Made by a program: the position numbers and the translations under genes. A stretch of DNA of 64,000 nucleotides, from assembly GCA_023387965.1 (NCBI GenBank), contig JAEWHE010000014.1, positions 310,001-374,000 of the forward strand, read 5' to 3'. The notes below the pieces were generated by a model, which had not been told where the DNA came from, did not search any database, and worked only from the letters and a program-made list of their open reading frames with translations. Positions 33,125-41,874 of the stretch are shown here, piece by piece. The stretch comes from Bacteroidota bacterium. Lineage in GTDB: Bacteria > Bacteroidota > Bacteroidia > Flavobacteriales > Flavobacteriaceae. Position 1 is the first letter of the stretch. Every line of letters begins with the position of its first letter.

Positions 33125-35293
33125 TTATTTTGGCTGAACATATTCAAGCGAATCCAAATCAACTTTAGAGGTGAAAATTCCGTAATTCACCACAGCTTTT
33201 TTCTTTTCAATTTTATCAATCGTACCAATTGATTTTCCGTCGAGCATTCTTACGCGGTCGCCAACTTTTAATATCACTTTAGGTTTTGCGGCTTCTTCCT
33301 TAATTGCCTTAATTTTTTTCTCCTTTTTCTCTACGCGAATTTCCTCCACTTTCTGCGCTACTTCCTTCACAATTTCACGGTTCTCGGCTTCTTTTATTTT
33401 CTTCTCTTTGGCAGTAATTTTTTTCCTTTTAGAATTTTCGATCTCCACCATTTTTAAAAATTCGCCAATTAGTTCCTTCTTATTTTTATTGTTGAAATAT
33501 TTTTCAGAAATATCATCCAGCTTTTGTCCCAAATAAACCAAGCGTTGGTTAGCATCATACAATTCTTGATAACGCTCTAATTTATCCTGAATTTTACTGT
33601 TGATGTTCTCCATTTTTTTGCTTTCCTCACGAGCCCGAATTTCTTCTTCCTTCAGATTTTGCGACGTTTTCTCGAGTTTCGAACGTTCTTTTTGCAAATT
33701 GGCAATGGTTTTGTCGAACCGAACTTTTCCGCCTTCAATTTTCTTTTTGGCGCGATTGATCAAACCAAAAGGAATTCCGTTTTTCTGCGCAACTTCAAAT
33801 GTAAACGAACTTCCGGCTTGTCCCAAAATCAGTTTGTACATCGGTTCCAGCGATTTTTCGTCGAAAAGCATGTTCGCATTTGAAGCGTGAGGCAACTCAT
33901 TTGCTAAAATTTTTAAATTAGAATAATGCGTGGTAATAATCCCAAACGCTTCACGGTGGTAAAATTCCTCTAAAAAAGTTTCCGCCAAAGCACCACCTAA
34001 TTCGGGATCAGAACCGGTACCAAATTCATCGATTAAAAAAAGCGTTTTAGCATTACACTTTTTCAAAAAATAATTCATATTCTTCAATCGATAACTATAG
34101 GTACTCAAGTGATTCTCAATAGATTGGTTGTCGCCAATATCCGTTAAAATTCTATCAAACAAAAAAGTTTCACTTCTTTCATGAACCGGAATCAACATCC
34201 CGCATTGCAGCATTAATTGCAATAAACCAACCGTTTTTAAAGAAATTGTTTTTCCCCCGGCATTTGGTCCGGAAATAACAATGATTCTGTTTTCGTTATT
34301 AAGTTCAACGGTTTGTGGAAACGTCACCGCATTTTTTTTCTTGTTGTTCAAATACAAAATCGGATGGTAAGCTTCCCTAAAAAACATTCTTTTTTCCGAA
34401 GTAATATTTGGTAAAATGCCGTTGATTTTGTTGGCATATTTAGCTTTGGCAGCAATCACATCTACATCGCTCAAAAAATCTTGGTAAATTTTAAGCAACT
34501 CAACAAAAGGGCGAATTTCGTTCGAAAGCTTTTTAAGAATCTTAGTGATTTCTTCCTTTTCTTCAAATTGTAAGTTGTTGAGTTCACGTGAAAAACGCAA
34601 CGTCGCTTCGGGTTCAATATAAGTAATGCTTCCCGTTTTAGAATTTCCCAAAATGGTTCCTTTCACTTTCCGTCTGTACATTGCCAAAACCGCCAAAACT
34701 CTACGATTTTCAACGATGCTTTCGCGAATGTCATCCAGATAACCCAAATTTGCGTATTGCGACAAAGCCATTCCGAAACTTTGGTTGATTTTTCCACGAA
34801 CCAAATTGATATTTTTCCTAATTTCTGAAAGCGATGGCGAAGCATTGTCTTTAATCTCGCCATATTTGTCAATCACCTCGTCAATTTTTTGAATGATAGT
34901 TTTGGTCAATTCAATTTCCGAAGCTTTTTCACTTAATTTTGGATAATAATCGTTGAATTTTTTTAGGAAAAGCAGCAAAGTATTTACCGTTTCGGAAACG
35001 GTGGCAATTTTTCGGAAGGCAACTGCGTCGAGAAAACTATCTTCGATGGCAAGAAATTTTATTTCGCTGCTGATGTTTTCAAAACCATGATTGGGCAACG
35101 CATTATTATTGGTAAAAGACGAAGTGTATTCTGAAGTTTGCCACAAAGCGTTCATCAGCGTTTCAGGATTTTTTAGCGGACTGATGTTGAGCGCTTTTTC
35201 TTTTCCTAAATCGGTGATGCAAAGTTCGGCAACGGTTTCAAGAACGGTTGTAAATTCTAAGTCTTGTAAGGTTTTATCGGTGATGCTGATCAT
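33125..35293 (-). CDS. mutS2: MutS2 family protein lacking the Smr domain
   Basis: A 722-residue MutS2-type ATPase. The core and clamp regions (about 1-300) lead to the ABC-type ATPase with Walker A ISGPNAGGKTISLKTVG, TDIGDNQSIENHLSTYSY and LIDEFGTGSDPELGGALAE. A coiled coil follows (about 510-650, very rich in K and E), then a short KOW-like end (VGDRVRMLDGKSIGTI). Canonical MutS2 proteins (about 780 residues) finish with an Smr nuclease domain; none is present here. MutS2 suppresses recombination and/or rescues collided ribosomes; which role persists without Smr is unclear. Confidence 0.92.
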   Translation of the reverse strand: MISITDKTLQDLEFTTVLETVAELCITDLGKEKALNISPLKNPETLMNALWQTSEYTSSFTNNNALPNHGFENISSEIKFLAIEDSFLDAVAFRKIATVSETVNTLLLFLKKFNDYYPKLSEKASEIELTKTIIQKIDEVIDKYGEIKDNASPSLSEIRKNINLVRGKINQSFGMALSQYANLGYLDDIRESIVENRRVLAVLAMYRRKVKGTILGNSKTGSITYIEPEATLRFSRELNNLQFEEKEEITKILKKLSNEIRPFVELLKIYQDFLSDVDVIAAKAKYANKINGILPNITSEKRMFFREAYHPILYLNNKKKNAVTFPQTVELNNENRIIVISGPNAGGKTISLKTVGLLQLMLQCGMLIPVHERSETFLFDRILTDIGDNQSIENHLSTYSYRLKNMNYFLKKCNAKTLFLIDEFGTGSDPELGGALAETFLEEFYHREAFGIITTHYSNLKILANELPHASNANMLFDEKSLEPMYKLILGQAGSSFTFEVAQKNGIPFGLINRAKKKIEGGKVRFDKTIANLQKERSKLEKTSQNLKEEEIRAREESKKMENINSKIQDKLERYQELYDANQRLVYLGQKLDDISEKYFNNKNKKELIGEFLKMVEIENSKRKKITAKEKKIKEAENREIVKEVAQKVEEIRVEKKEKKIKAIKEEAAKPKVILKVGDRVRMLDGKSIGTIDKIEKKKAVVNYGIFTSKVDLDSLEYVQPK

Positions 35294-35435
35294 TTATTTT
35301 TATAACAAAATTTTTACAAAATTACGAAAAACATCCTATCGATTTTTAATGGGAATCGTACAGTTTTGCCAATAGAATGCTAAATATTACGCTCCAATTG
35401 GGTTTATTTTCCGAAATTTGAATTTTCTAAAAAAT

Positions 35436-36101
35436 ATGACTGTAAAAATCCATTCGTCTTGGGAAAATGTTTTGAAAAGTGAGTTTGAAAAGCCTTATTT
35501 TCAAGAACTTATCCAGTTTGTGAAACAACAATACCAACAATTTACCTGTTACCCGAAAGGTTCTCAAATATTTTCGGCGTTTGATCATTGTAAATTTGAT
35601 GACGTGAAAGTGGTGATTATTGGACAAGATCCGTATCATGGAGTCGGACAAGCGAATGGTTTGTGTTTTTCAGTGAATGATGGCATTGCTTTTCCGCCGT
35701 CATTGCAAAATATTTTTAGGGAAATTTCTACTGATTTAGGCAAAAATATTCCGGCTACGGGAAACTTGGAACGTTGGGCAGATCAAGGCGTATTGTTGCT
35801 AAATGCGACTTTAACGGTTCAAGAAAGTTTGGCAGGAAGTCACCAAAAAAAAGGCTGGGAAACGTTTACTGATGCGGTAATCAAGAAAATTTCTGACGAA
35901 AAGGAAAATGTGGTTTTCTTGCTTTGGGGTGGTTTTGCACAAAAAAAAGCGAGTTTGATTGACGCTAAAAAGCATTTTATTTTAACAACTGGACATCCTT
36001 CGCCATTGAGTGCTAACAGAGGTTTTTGGTTTGGAAATCAGCATTTTAGCAAAACAAACGATTACTTAAAATCAATTGGAAAAGAACCGATTGATTGGTA
36101 G
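35436..36101 (+). CDS. ung: Uracil-DNA glycosylase
   Basis: A 221-residue family 1 UDG that excises uracil from DNA at the start of base-excision repair. Catalytic D65 lies in GQDPYHG (63-69); the uracil-binding and intercalation loop is TGHPSPLSANRGF near the C-terminus, and GVLLLNATLTVQ is also conserved. A six-codon longer frame starts at TTG; the ATG MTVKIHSSW is chosen. It is divergent from mutS2. Confidence 0.97.
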   Translation: MTVKIHSSWENVLKSEFEKPYFQELIQFVKQQYQQFTCYPKGSQIFSAFDHCKFDDVKVVIIGQDPYHGVGQANGLCFSVNDGIAFPPSLQNIFREISTDLGKNIPATGNLERWADQGVLLLNATLTVQESLAGSHQKKGWETFTDAVIKKISDEKENVVFLLWGGFAQKKASLIDAKKHFILTTGHPSPLSANRGFWFGNQHFSKTNDYLKSIGKEPIDW

Positions 36102-36150
36102 TTTTATATGCAAAATTTTTTCCTGTACGCTTTTTCCTGAAGTTTAAAAA

Positions 36151-36300
36151 ATGCCCGAAGTTTTCCTTTAGCCCCGATTATAGCGGAAATCCTTTTTATT
36201 GATTGCTTGGGTTGAAACCCAAGGCAACTGATAAAAAGATTGAAGCGGAAAGCGGGAACTACGATTAAAATAATGCCTAGTCCCGATGCTTCGGGAGGCA
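36151..36300 (+). repeat. Mosaic palindromic repeat, copy A
   Basis: Arms TAGCCCCGAT...GCGGAAATCC and ATTGAAGCGGAAAGCGGGA enclose a stem: CTTTTTAT (36192-36199) with ATAAAAAG (36231-36238), and an inner CTTGGGTT/AACCCAAG (36206-36223). A trailing hairpin CCCGA/TCGGG (about 36281-36295) ends the unit. Copies B-D share arms but differ in the stem. Confidence 0.75.
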
Positions 36301-36309
36301 CCTAAAAAA

Positions 36310-37242
36310 TTAATTAAGCGTTAGAGCTCCTAAAATTTCTTCGGACATGAAGGGACCGCCGGGATAAGTGGCGGTGTAATCGAGGTTCAGCCAGATTTGA
36401 CCGCGTTCGTCGATGTGGTAATGGAGTTCCTTGTTTTTACTTTCTTTTTGAAAAAGAATTTCTTTGACCAAATAGTTGATCGCTTCGAGGTCAGTTTTGT
36501 TACCAATTAAAACTTCCGGATAAATGTGACCGCCAGTGTGAATAAGGCGTGGCGTGCCGCCAACCGAGCGAACGCAAGCTGCCATGAGAATGGCGTGGTC
36601 GTCACAATCGCCCGAAAAATGGATGAGCGATTCGGTGGCTCGCGCAATATATTCTTTGCCTTTTGGATCGTTAACGTAGTTCCAACGACTCTGAATTTCT
36701 TTAAAAACGGCAAAACACTGAATGATTAATCGGTATTCTCGATGGCCTTTTACGTCCTTAAAATGTTTGGTTGTAGCGAGAAGTGCGAAGTTGCGAACTT
36801 GCGGATCGTCGTATTCAATGGCATTTAAAATTTTGGATTTATTGGGAAAAGGCAAGAGTTTGGAGATAATAATGTCCTGCGGATTCGGGTCGTCTGCCAT
36901 CATGTAAACCATGGAACGGTAATCTTCAAAAACGCTGTTGAAACCGTAACTCCCAAAGACGCTTCCGTAAATTAAAACCAATAAATATAATGCTAAACAG
37001 ACTAAAATTATGGTTTTGAGCAATCGTAAAACTAAAGTAATCACACCAACTACGGCGATAAAAAGTAAAATTCTGTCCACCTGAAATGGCCATTTTGGGT
37101 CAATGAGTAGCTGGTGAATAATGATGAAAACGGGAATGGCAATCAACACACTCAAAAGCACAAGAATCACGCTGTCCCAAGGTTTTTTAACCCGCAGTTT
37201 TTCTTTTATTTGAGTAAAATTTATGTTTTCCTGTTTTGTCAT
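36310..37242 (-). CDS. Membrane-anchored transglutaminase-like protein
   Basis: A 310-residue protein with three N-terminal membrane helices (about 22-44, 56-74, 77-95) and a C-terminal transglutaminase/protease-like domain. The catalytic triad is plausible: C in SGDCDDHAILMAACVRSVGG, H in TGGHIYPEV and D in NLDYTATYPG. Such domains act as peptidases or in peptide modification; substrate unknown. It follows the substrate-binding-like gene by 23 bases, and the pair is flanked by inverted copies of the palindromic repeat. Confidence 0.85.
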   Translation of the reverse strand: MTKQENINFTQIKEKLRVKKPWDSVILVLLSVLIAIPVFIIIHQLLIDPKWPFQVDRILLFIAVVGVITLVLRLLKTIILVCLALYLLVLIYGSVFGSYGFNSVFEDYRSMVYMMADDPNPQDIIISKLLPFPNKSKILNAIEYDDPQVRNFALLATTKHFKDVKGHREYRLIIQCFAVFKEIQSRWNYVNDPKGKEYIARATESLIHFSGDCDDHAILMAACVRSVGGTPRLIHTGGHIYPEVLIGNKTDLEAINYLVKEILFQKESKNKELHYHIDERGQIWLNLDYTATYPGGPFMSEEILGALTLN

Positions 37243-37265
37243 GGCAACCCTTAGGCCGTAATTTT

Positions 37266-38114
37266 TTAGCTTATTGCAATTTCTGCAAAATTACCTTTTT
37301 TCTCGATAAGCCCTAACTGTAAAAGCTGATTTTGAACATTGTTTAACGTTTCGGGCGTGAGTTTTTCCTGAGACCATTCGGTTAAGGAAAGCCACTCCAA
37401 AATATCGGTTTCTTGCTGGTTATATCTCGTTGCAAGCATTGTGCCGATGTTCTCAATTTGCTTAAAATGTGCTGTTTTTTGGTTGATAATTTGCAATAAA
37501 TTGTCAATTTCAGCTTTATTTTGAGCTAAAAAATCATTTTTCACGGCAATTACAAAACAGGGCCAAGGAGTAGGGCATTCGCCAATTTTTCTAAAAATTC
37601 CTGCGTCAACCAAAGGTTTGGTCATGAAACGTTCCCACATAAAATAATCCGAAGTTCCGGCAGCAAGTGATTCAACCGCTCCATCAATGGTATTCACGAT
37701 TTCAAACTTTAAATTTTCGGGATTCCAACCTAAATTCCCAGCGTTTACATACGCCATCAATTGCGAACCAGAACCCTTTCTACTAATTGCTACAGTTGTA
37801 TTTTCCAATTCAGAAATGTTTTCAAAACGCGAATTAGCATCTACGTGAATGCCCCAAATTAAAGGCGATTGCACATAAACCTGCACAATTTTGCTATCAT
37901 TTCCCGCCAAAATATCTTTCACAATTCCTTCGGTTAAAATTACGGCAACGTCCGTTTCATTGTTGCGTAACATTTGGCATAATTTCCCAGTTCCTTCTGG
38001 AACGTCCGTCCATTTTACTTCCAGATTTTTTTCCGAAAATTCCCCGTCTTCGATGCACAAATGCCACGGCAAATTAAAATGTTCTGGCACTCCGGCAACT
38101 CTAATTTTTTTCAT
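37266..38114 (-). CDS. Periplasmic-binding-fold protein without signal peptide
   Basis: A 282-residue protein with the type 2 periplasmic binding fold of the SsuA/NMT1/Ca3427-like group: RVAGVPEHFNLPWHLCIEDG, NNETDVAVILTEGIVKDIL, TTVAISRKGSGSQLMAYV and AAGTSDYFMWERFMTKPL. It has no signal peptide or lipobox and no ABC permease or ATPase beside it, so it is probably cytosolic and perhaps a ligand sensor or enzyme rather than an importer component. Function unknown. Confidence 0.82.
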   Translation of the reverse strand: MKKIRVAGVPEHFNLPWHLCIEDGEFSEKNLEVKWTDVPEGTGKLCQMLRNNETDVAVILTEGIVKDILAGNDSKIVQVYVQSPLIWGIHVDANSRFENISELENTTVAISRKGSGSQLMAYVNAGNLGWNPENLKFEIVNTIDGAVESLAAGTSDYFMWERFMTKPLVDAGIFRKIGECPTPWPCFVIAVKNDFLAQNKAEIDNLLQIINQKTAHFKQIENIGTMLATRYNQQETDILEWLSLTEWSQEKLTPETLNNVQNQLLQLGLIEKKGNFAEIAIS

Positions 38115-38133
38115 ATTTTTTTAATTTTTTTTG

Positions 38134-38235
38134 GGCGTGTCCCTGCGGGTCGGGCTTTCCCTTCAATCTTTTTGTCAATTGTTTTGGGTTAAAACCCAAA
38201 ACAATTGACAAAAAGGATTTCCGTCCAATCCCTCA
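38134..38235 (-). repeat. Mosaic palindromic repeat, copy B
   Basis: Inverted relative to copy A. A perfect 23-bp stem (38168-38190 with 38193-38215, two-base loop) lies between arms GGGCTTTCCCTTCAAT and GGATTTCCGTCC. It starts 20 bases upstream of the substrate-binding-fold gene. Confidence 0.75.
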
Positions 38236-38252
38236 CGCAAAATCTGCTAACA

Positions 38253-38789
38253 TCACAATTTACGGTAATCTTCAGCTTTAAGTTCATACCAGTTCCATTG
38301 CACCGAATTACTTACGTATTGTTCTAGCAAGTTCATTCCAATTTTTTGCAAAATTCTGTTAGAAGCTCCGTTTTCAGATTGGGCAGAAGCGTTCATCAGC
38401 TCAATGTTCATCACATCAAAACCGTAATCCAACCAAGCAAACGAAGCTTCGGACGCGAAACCTTTGCCCCAAAATTCTTCATCGAGTCTGTACCCAAAAT
38501 CGAAAAAATTTACATGTCCGTTTTCTGGTTCGGTTACAAATTTAATTCCAGCCCAACCCAAAAAAATACCCGAAGATTTTTCGATAATTGCAAAACGCCC
38601 AATTCCATTTTCGGTATATTGACCTCTCACGTATTCGATTATCGACTTGGTTTCGTCCAAAGTTTGTGTGGGTTTGTTCCAAAGATACTTGTGTACGTTC
38701 GGGTTGTTGTCCATCTTGAACATCGCTTCAGCATCAGAGGGAAGCAACTCGCGTAAGATCAGTCGTGGTGTTTCAAGAATTAAATCCAT
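38253..38789 (-). CDS. GNAT family N-acetyltransferase (RimJ/RimL type)
   Basis: A 178-residue acetyl-CoA-dependent acyltransferase. LETPRLILRELLPSDAEAMF is the RimL-type start; FDFGYRLDEEFWGKGFASEA holds the acetyl-CoA-binding motif A, and NGASNRILQKIGM motif B. It transfers acetyl to a protein N-terminus or small amine, not determinable here. Cotranscribed with the nucleoside phosphorylase six bases upstream. Confidence 0.9.
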   Translation of the reverse strand: MDLILETPRLILRELLPSDAEAMFKMDNNPNVHKYLWNKPTQTLDETKSIIEYVRGQYTENGIGRFAIIEKSSGIFLGWAGIKFVTEPENGHVNFFDFGYRLDEEFWGKGFASEASFAWLDYGFDVMNIELMNASAQSENGASNRILQKIGMNLLEQYVSNSVQWNWYELKAEDYRKL

Positions 38790-38795
38790 AAAAAA

Positions 38796-39662
38796 TTATT
38801 GAGCCAGTTTATCCAACGTGTAAGCAATCAATTCATCCACGGCTTTGTAAGGATCTTCGCTGAAAGTTCCACTTGCACGATTGGCGATGATGGCATTTAG
38901 CGACAAGGCATTGTGACCAAGCAAAGATGATAAGCCGTAAATTGCCGCAGTTTCCATTTCTAAATTAGTGATTTTGGTACCTGCAAACTCAAAATTATCC
39001 ATTTTTTTGTTCAGACTTTCATCTTGAATCGGCAATCGAACTACCCGACCTTGCGGACCGTAAAAGCCTCCGGCAGTTGCCGTAATTCCTTTAAAAATTT
39101 TATCACTTTCGATTAATTTTTCGAGATTTTGACTACATTTTGTCACATACGGTTTTCCTTTTCTTAAATCCCAATTGGTATGTTCGACAAAAGCATCTTC
39201 GATTTCCGGACTAGTAATTTCGTCAATTAAATAGGAGCGAAGCATGTTGTCTAATCCCAAAGCAAATTTCGACATTACAAAACTATCCACAGGAATTTCT
39301 TTCTGCAAAGAACCTGAAGTTCCTACCCGCACAATATTTAGCGAAACTAGATTTTCCTTTGGTTGTCTGGTTTGAAAATCAACATTCACAAGAGCGTCAA
39401 GTTCGTTCAATACAATGTCAATGTTGTCAGGACCAATTCCGGTGGACATCACGGTCAATCGTTTTCCTTTATAGGTTCCGGTTTGGGTTTTAAATTCTCT
39501 TTTTTGCGTAGAAAATTCGATCGAATCAAAATGTTGCGTGATTTTTTCTACACGATTTTGATCGCCCACAAAAATAATGTCATGTGCAATATTTTCGGGT
39601 TTTAAGTTGAGATGGTAAACACTACCATCCGGATTTAATATTAATTCTGAAGATTGAATCAT
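38796..39662 (-). CDS. Nucleoside phosphorylase (uridine phosphorylase-like)
   Basis: A 288-residue phosphorylase of the PNP/UDP family. FVGDQNRVEKITQHF, MSTGIGPDNIDIVLNEL, VRVGTSGSLQ (phosphate and ribose site) and TNLEMETAAIYGLSSLLGH (nucleoside site with the conserved MET-E) are present. It splits nucleosides with phosphate for base salvage; the sequence looks closer to uridine phosphorylases than to purine enzymes, but substrate needs assay. Confidence 0.88.
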   Translation of the reverse strand: MIQSSELILNPDGSVYHLNLKPENIAHDIIFVGDQNRVEKITQHFDSIEFSTQKREFKTQTGTYKGKRLTVMSTGIGPDNIDIVLNELDALVNVDFQTRQPKENLVSLNIVRVGTSGSLQKEIPVDSFVMSKFALGLDNMLRSYLIDEITSPEIEDAFVEHTNWDLRKGKPYVTKCSQNLEKLIESDKIFKGITATAGGFYGPQGRVVRLPIQDESLNKKMDNFEFAGTKITNLEMETAAIYGLSSLLGHNALSLNAIIANRASGTFSEDPYKAVDELIAYTLDKLAQ

Positions 39663-39750
39663 TTTTTAAGTTACTGGTTTTGTTTTTTTAAGTTGAAAAG
39701 TTGCAAAGCTACAGAGTTGCAAAGGCATTTTAAAGTTTATTTGAATCTGT

Positions 39751-39787
39751 AATCATAAATCTGAAATCATAAATCTACAATCATTTA
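39751..39787. repeat. Short tandem repeat, 14-base unit
   Basis: Three units beginning AATCATAAATCT, AATCATAAATCT and AATCATTTATC in exact 14-base steps; the last runs into the stop codon of the SUI1 gene. Confidence 0.6.
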
Positions 39788-40114
39788 TCCTCCCACACGT
39801 TTCACTTTAAAGCCTTTGTCTTTAAGAATTGTCATGATTTTGTCGCGATAATCACCTTGAATAATGATTTCGCCGTCTTTAAAACTTCCGCCTACTGCTA
39901 ATTTATTTTTTATTTCTTTGGCTAAGATTTTAAAATCCTCGTCTTCGCCTTCGTAACCTGCAATTATAGTTGTGGGTTTTCCTTTACGTTTTTCATATTT
40001 GCAAATCATCGGTTCCTTTTGAACAAAAAGTTCATGAGGCGTTTCTTCCTTTGGCATTTCTGGCTCAGGTGTATGATCTGGAAAAAGTTTTTTTAATTGG
40101 TCTTCTAAATTCAT
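39785..40114 (-). CDS. SUI1/YciH family translation factor
   Basis: A 109-residue protein of the eIF1/SUI1 family. The C-terminal domain (about 38-109) contains KRKGKPTTIIAGYEG, LAKEIKNKLAVGGSFKDGEI and IQGDYRDKIMTILKDKGF, as in E. coli YciH; the N-terminal 35 residues are acidic and proline-rich. YciH-like factors influence start-site fidelity of translation initiation. Confidence 0.92.
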   Translation of the reverse strand: MNLEDQLKKLFPDHTPEPEMPKEETPHELFVQKEPMICKYEKRKGKPTTIIAGYEGEDEDFKILAKEIKNKLAVGGSFKDGEIIIQGDYRDKIMTILKDKGFKVKRVGG

Positions 40115-40130
40115 TTACATTTTGTTTTAT

Positions 40131-40170
40131 AACGCAGATTTCAGCTGATGACGCTGATTAACGCTGAATT
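40131..40170. repeat. Left flank of the GxxExxY gene, inverted-repeat arm
   Basis: AACGCAGATTTCAGCTGATG followed by ACGCTGATTAACGCTGAATT, ending at the gene's stop codon. Its reverse complement resembles the right flank at 40597-40638. Confidence 0.55.
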
Positions 40171-40560
40171 TTATAATCTGAAATTTTCATAAACCTTTCT
40201 TATAAATTCTGGTTTTTTTCCAAAATTAAGTAGCAGTCCGACTTCGCAGTCTGTAGCTCTTAAATAATTGATGAGTTGTGAATGATGATCTTTTGTCATA
40301 TGCTCAACCGCTTTTAATTCTAAAATTACACAGTCTTCTATAATGAGGTCAGCAAAATAATCGCCAACCACAATATCTTTGTAAGTTACCATTATCCTCT
40401 TTTGCGCTTCTACCTTAAAACCATTTGACTTAAGTTCGTAATACATTGCATTTTGATACACCCGTTCAAGAAAACCATATCCAAGTTCATTATAAACCTC
40501 GTAGAATAATTTTAAGATTTCTCCCGTCAATTCTTTGTGAAGCAGTTCATTTGTATACAT
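40171..40560 (-). CDS. GxxExxY family protein (PD-(D/E)XK-like)
   Basis: A 129-residue protein of the GxxExxY family, named for the motif seen here as GYGFLERVY. GDYFADLIIEDCVILELKAVE has the spacing D...ELK of the PD-(D/E)XK nuclease fold, followed by HMTKDHHSQLINYLRATDCEVGLLLNFG in two blocks. Members occur in many copies in environmental genomes, function unproven. It sits directly between two imperfect inverted repeats, suggesting a small mobile cassette. Confidence 0.9.
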   Translation of the reverse strand: MYTNELLHKELTGEILKLFYEVYNELGYGFLERVYQNAMYYELKSNGFKVEAQKRIMVTYKDIVVGDYFADLIIEDCVILELKAVEHMTKDHHSQLINYLRATDCEVGLLLNFGKKPEFIRKVYENFRL

Positions 40561-40596
40561 AATAAATTCAATTCGTTTGGCACATAGTTAAATAAT

Positions 40597-40638
40597 AAAA
40601 TCCGTGAAAACCAGCGTAATCCGTAGAATCCGCGTCTC
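40597..40638. repeat. Right flank of the GxxExxY gene, inverted-repeat arm
   Basis: AAAATCCGTGAAAACCAGCG followed by TAATCCGTAGAATCCGCGTC. The shared pattern with the reverse-complemented left arm is AnCAGCGTnATC...GAATCnGCGT. Confidence 0.55.
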
Positions 40639-40683
40639 AAATGAATAGATCCGCACAAAGAGGCTTTCAATGAGCTAAATAAA

Positions 40684-40712
40684 AAAGACATCAAGCAAAA
40701 CTCAATGTCTTT
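40684..40712 (-). terminator. Intrinsic terminator after the 2OG-dioxygenase gene
   Basis: AAAGACAT pairs with ATGTCTTT across a 13-base loop; the minus strand continues TTTTTTA. Confidence 0.75.
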
Positions 40713-40733
40713 CCAAATATATAAAAGTATATC

Positions 40734-41684
40734 TTATTTTTTAATTAATCCTAAATCTACTAAACGTTCGTGCAAGAATTCTCCAGCAGTTATATCATCG
40801 TATAATTTTGGATTTTTTTCATCGATACAATTTTCCAAACAATCTAATTTCATGTCGCTAACGGGATGCATGAAAAACGGAATCGAATAACGCGAAGTTC
40901 CCCACAATTCTCTCGGTGGATTCACAACCTGGTGGATTGTAGATTTTAGTCTATTGTTAGTATGACGCGATAACATGTCACCCACGTTGATCACCAATTC
41001 GTCGGGTTCCGCGATAGCATCAATCCATTCGCCTTTGTGGTTTTGTACTTGTAGTCCACGACCTTGAGCTCCCATTAAAAGTGTGATTAAATTAATATCT
41101 CCATGAGCTGCCGCACGAATCGCATTTTCAGGTTCTTGCGTAATTGGCGGATAATGGATTGGTCTTAGAATAGAGTTGCCTTCTTCGGCATATTTGTCAA
41201 AATAAAATTCGTCTAAGCCTAAATGCAAAGCCAAAGCTCTCAGCACGTAAATTCCAGTTTTTTCCAGCATTTGGTAGGCTTCTTTCCCTACTTTGTTAAA
41301 TTTTGGGAGTTCAGCAACATCCACATTGTCAGGATATTCCGAAGCCCATTTTGAATCTTTGTCCACATATTGGCCAAAATGCCAAAATTCCTTTAAATCA
41401 CCTTCTTTTTTTCCTTTGGCATGTTCTTTTCCAAAAGAAACATAACCACGTTGGCCACCAATTCCAGGAATTTCATATTTTTCTTTTGTTTCCAAGGGAA
41501 GTGAGAAAAAATTACGGATTTCGCCATATAATTCATCTACTAATTTGTCATCTAAAAAATGACCTTTTAACGCAACGAAGCCAATATCTTCGAAAGCCTT
41601 TCCGATTTCATTTACAAATTTTTGTTTACGTTCCGGTTCGCCCGAAAGGAAATCACGCAAGTCAACACTAGGAATATTTTGCAT
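40734..41684 (-). CDS. Isopenicillin N synthase-like 2-oxoglutarate/Fe(II) dioxygenase
   Basis: A 316-residue non-haem iron oxygenase. The HxD...H triad is visible as AAHGDINLITLL and LKSTIHQVVNPP, and RYSIPFFMHP holds the RxS 2-oxoglutarate-binding pair. The N-terminal half (GKAFEDIGFVALKGH) is typical of the DIOX_N domain. Substrate unknown; many bacteria carry such genes without antibiotic pathways and no biosynthetic cluster is nearby. Confidence 0.9.
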   Translation of the reverse strand: MQNIPSVDLRDFLSGEPERKQKFVNEIGKAFEDIGFVALKGHFLDDKLVDELYGEIRNFFSLPLETKEKYEIPGIGGQRGYVSFGKEHAKGKKEGDLKEFWHFGQYVDKDSKWASEYPDNVDVAELPKFNKVGKEAYQMLEKTGIYVLRALALHLGLDEFYFDKYAEEGNSILRPIHYPPITQEPENAIRAAAHGDINLITLLMGAQGRGLQVQNHKGEWIDAIAEPDELVINVGDMLSRHTNNRLKSTIHQVVNPPRELWGTSRYSIPFFMHPVSDMKLDCLENCIDEKNPKLYDDITAGEFLHERLVDLGLIKK

Positions 41685-41831
41685 ACTCTTTTAAAAATAG
41701 ATGTTAATAACTTTGCTTTGGCTGAAAGCCTTATTATCACAAATGTAAAATTATTTATGTGAAACTTCTTTCAAAAGTTATTAACAATTGAAAATTTTGC
41801 AACATTGTGTCGCCAAGCTGTTATTTTTTTA

Positions 41832-41839
41832 TATTTTTG
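41832..41839 (+). promoter_or_regulatory. -7 promoter box of the dehydrogenase E1 gene
   Basis: TATTTTTG, exact TAnnTTTG match, 35 bases before the chosen ATG. It lies downstream of the start of the longest frame (41788), ruling that start out. Confidence 0.55.
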
Positions 41840-41874
41840 GGCAACCTAAAAAAATACGCAAACCTTTTCGTAAA

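Noticed and set aside
39751..39787. Possible CRISPR-like array
   Set aside because: Three directly adjacent 14-base units without spacers and no cas genes in the window; a simple tandem repeat.
41788..41874. 29-codon N-terminal extension of the dehydrogenase E1
   Set aside because: It starts at a non-ATG codon upstream of a TATTTTTG -7 box; the transcript probably begins after it.
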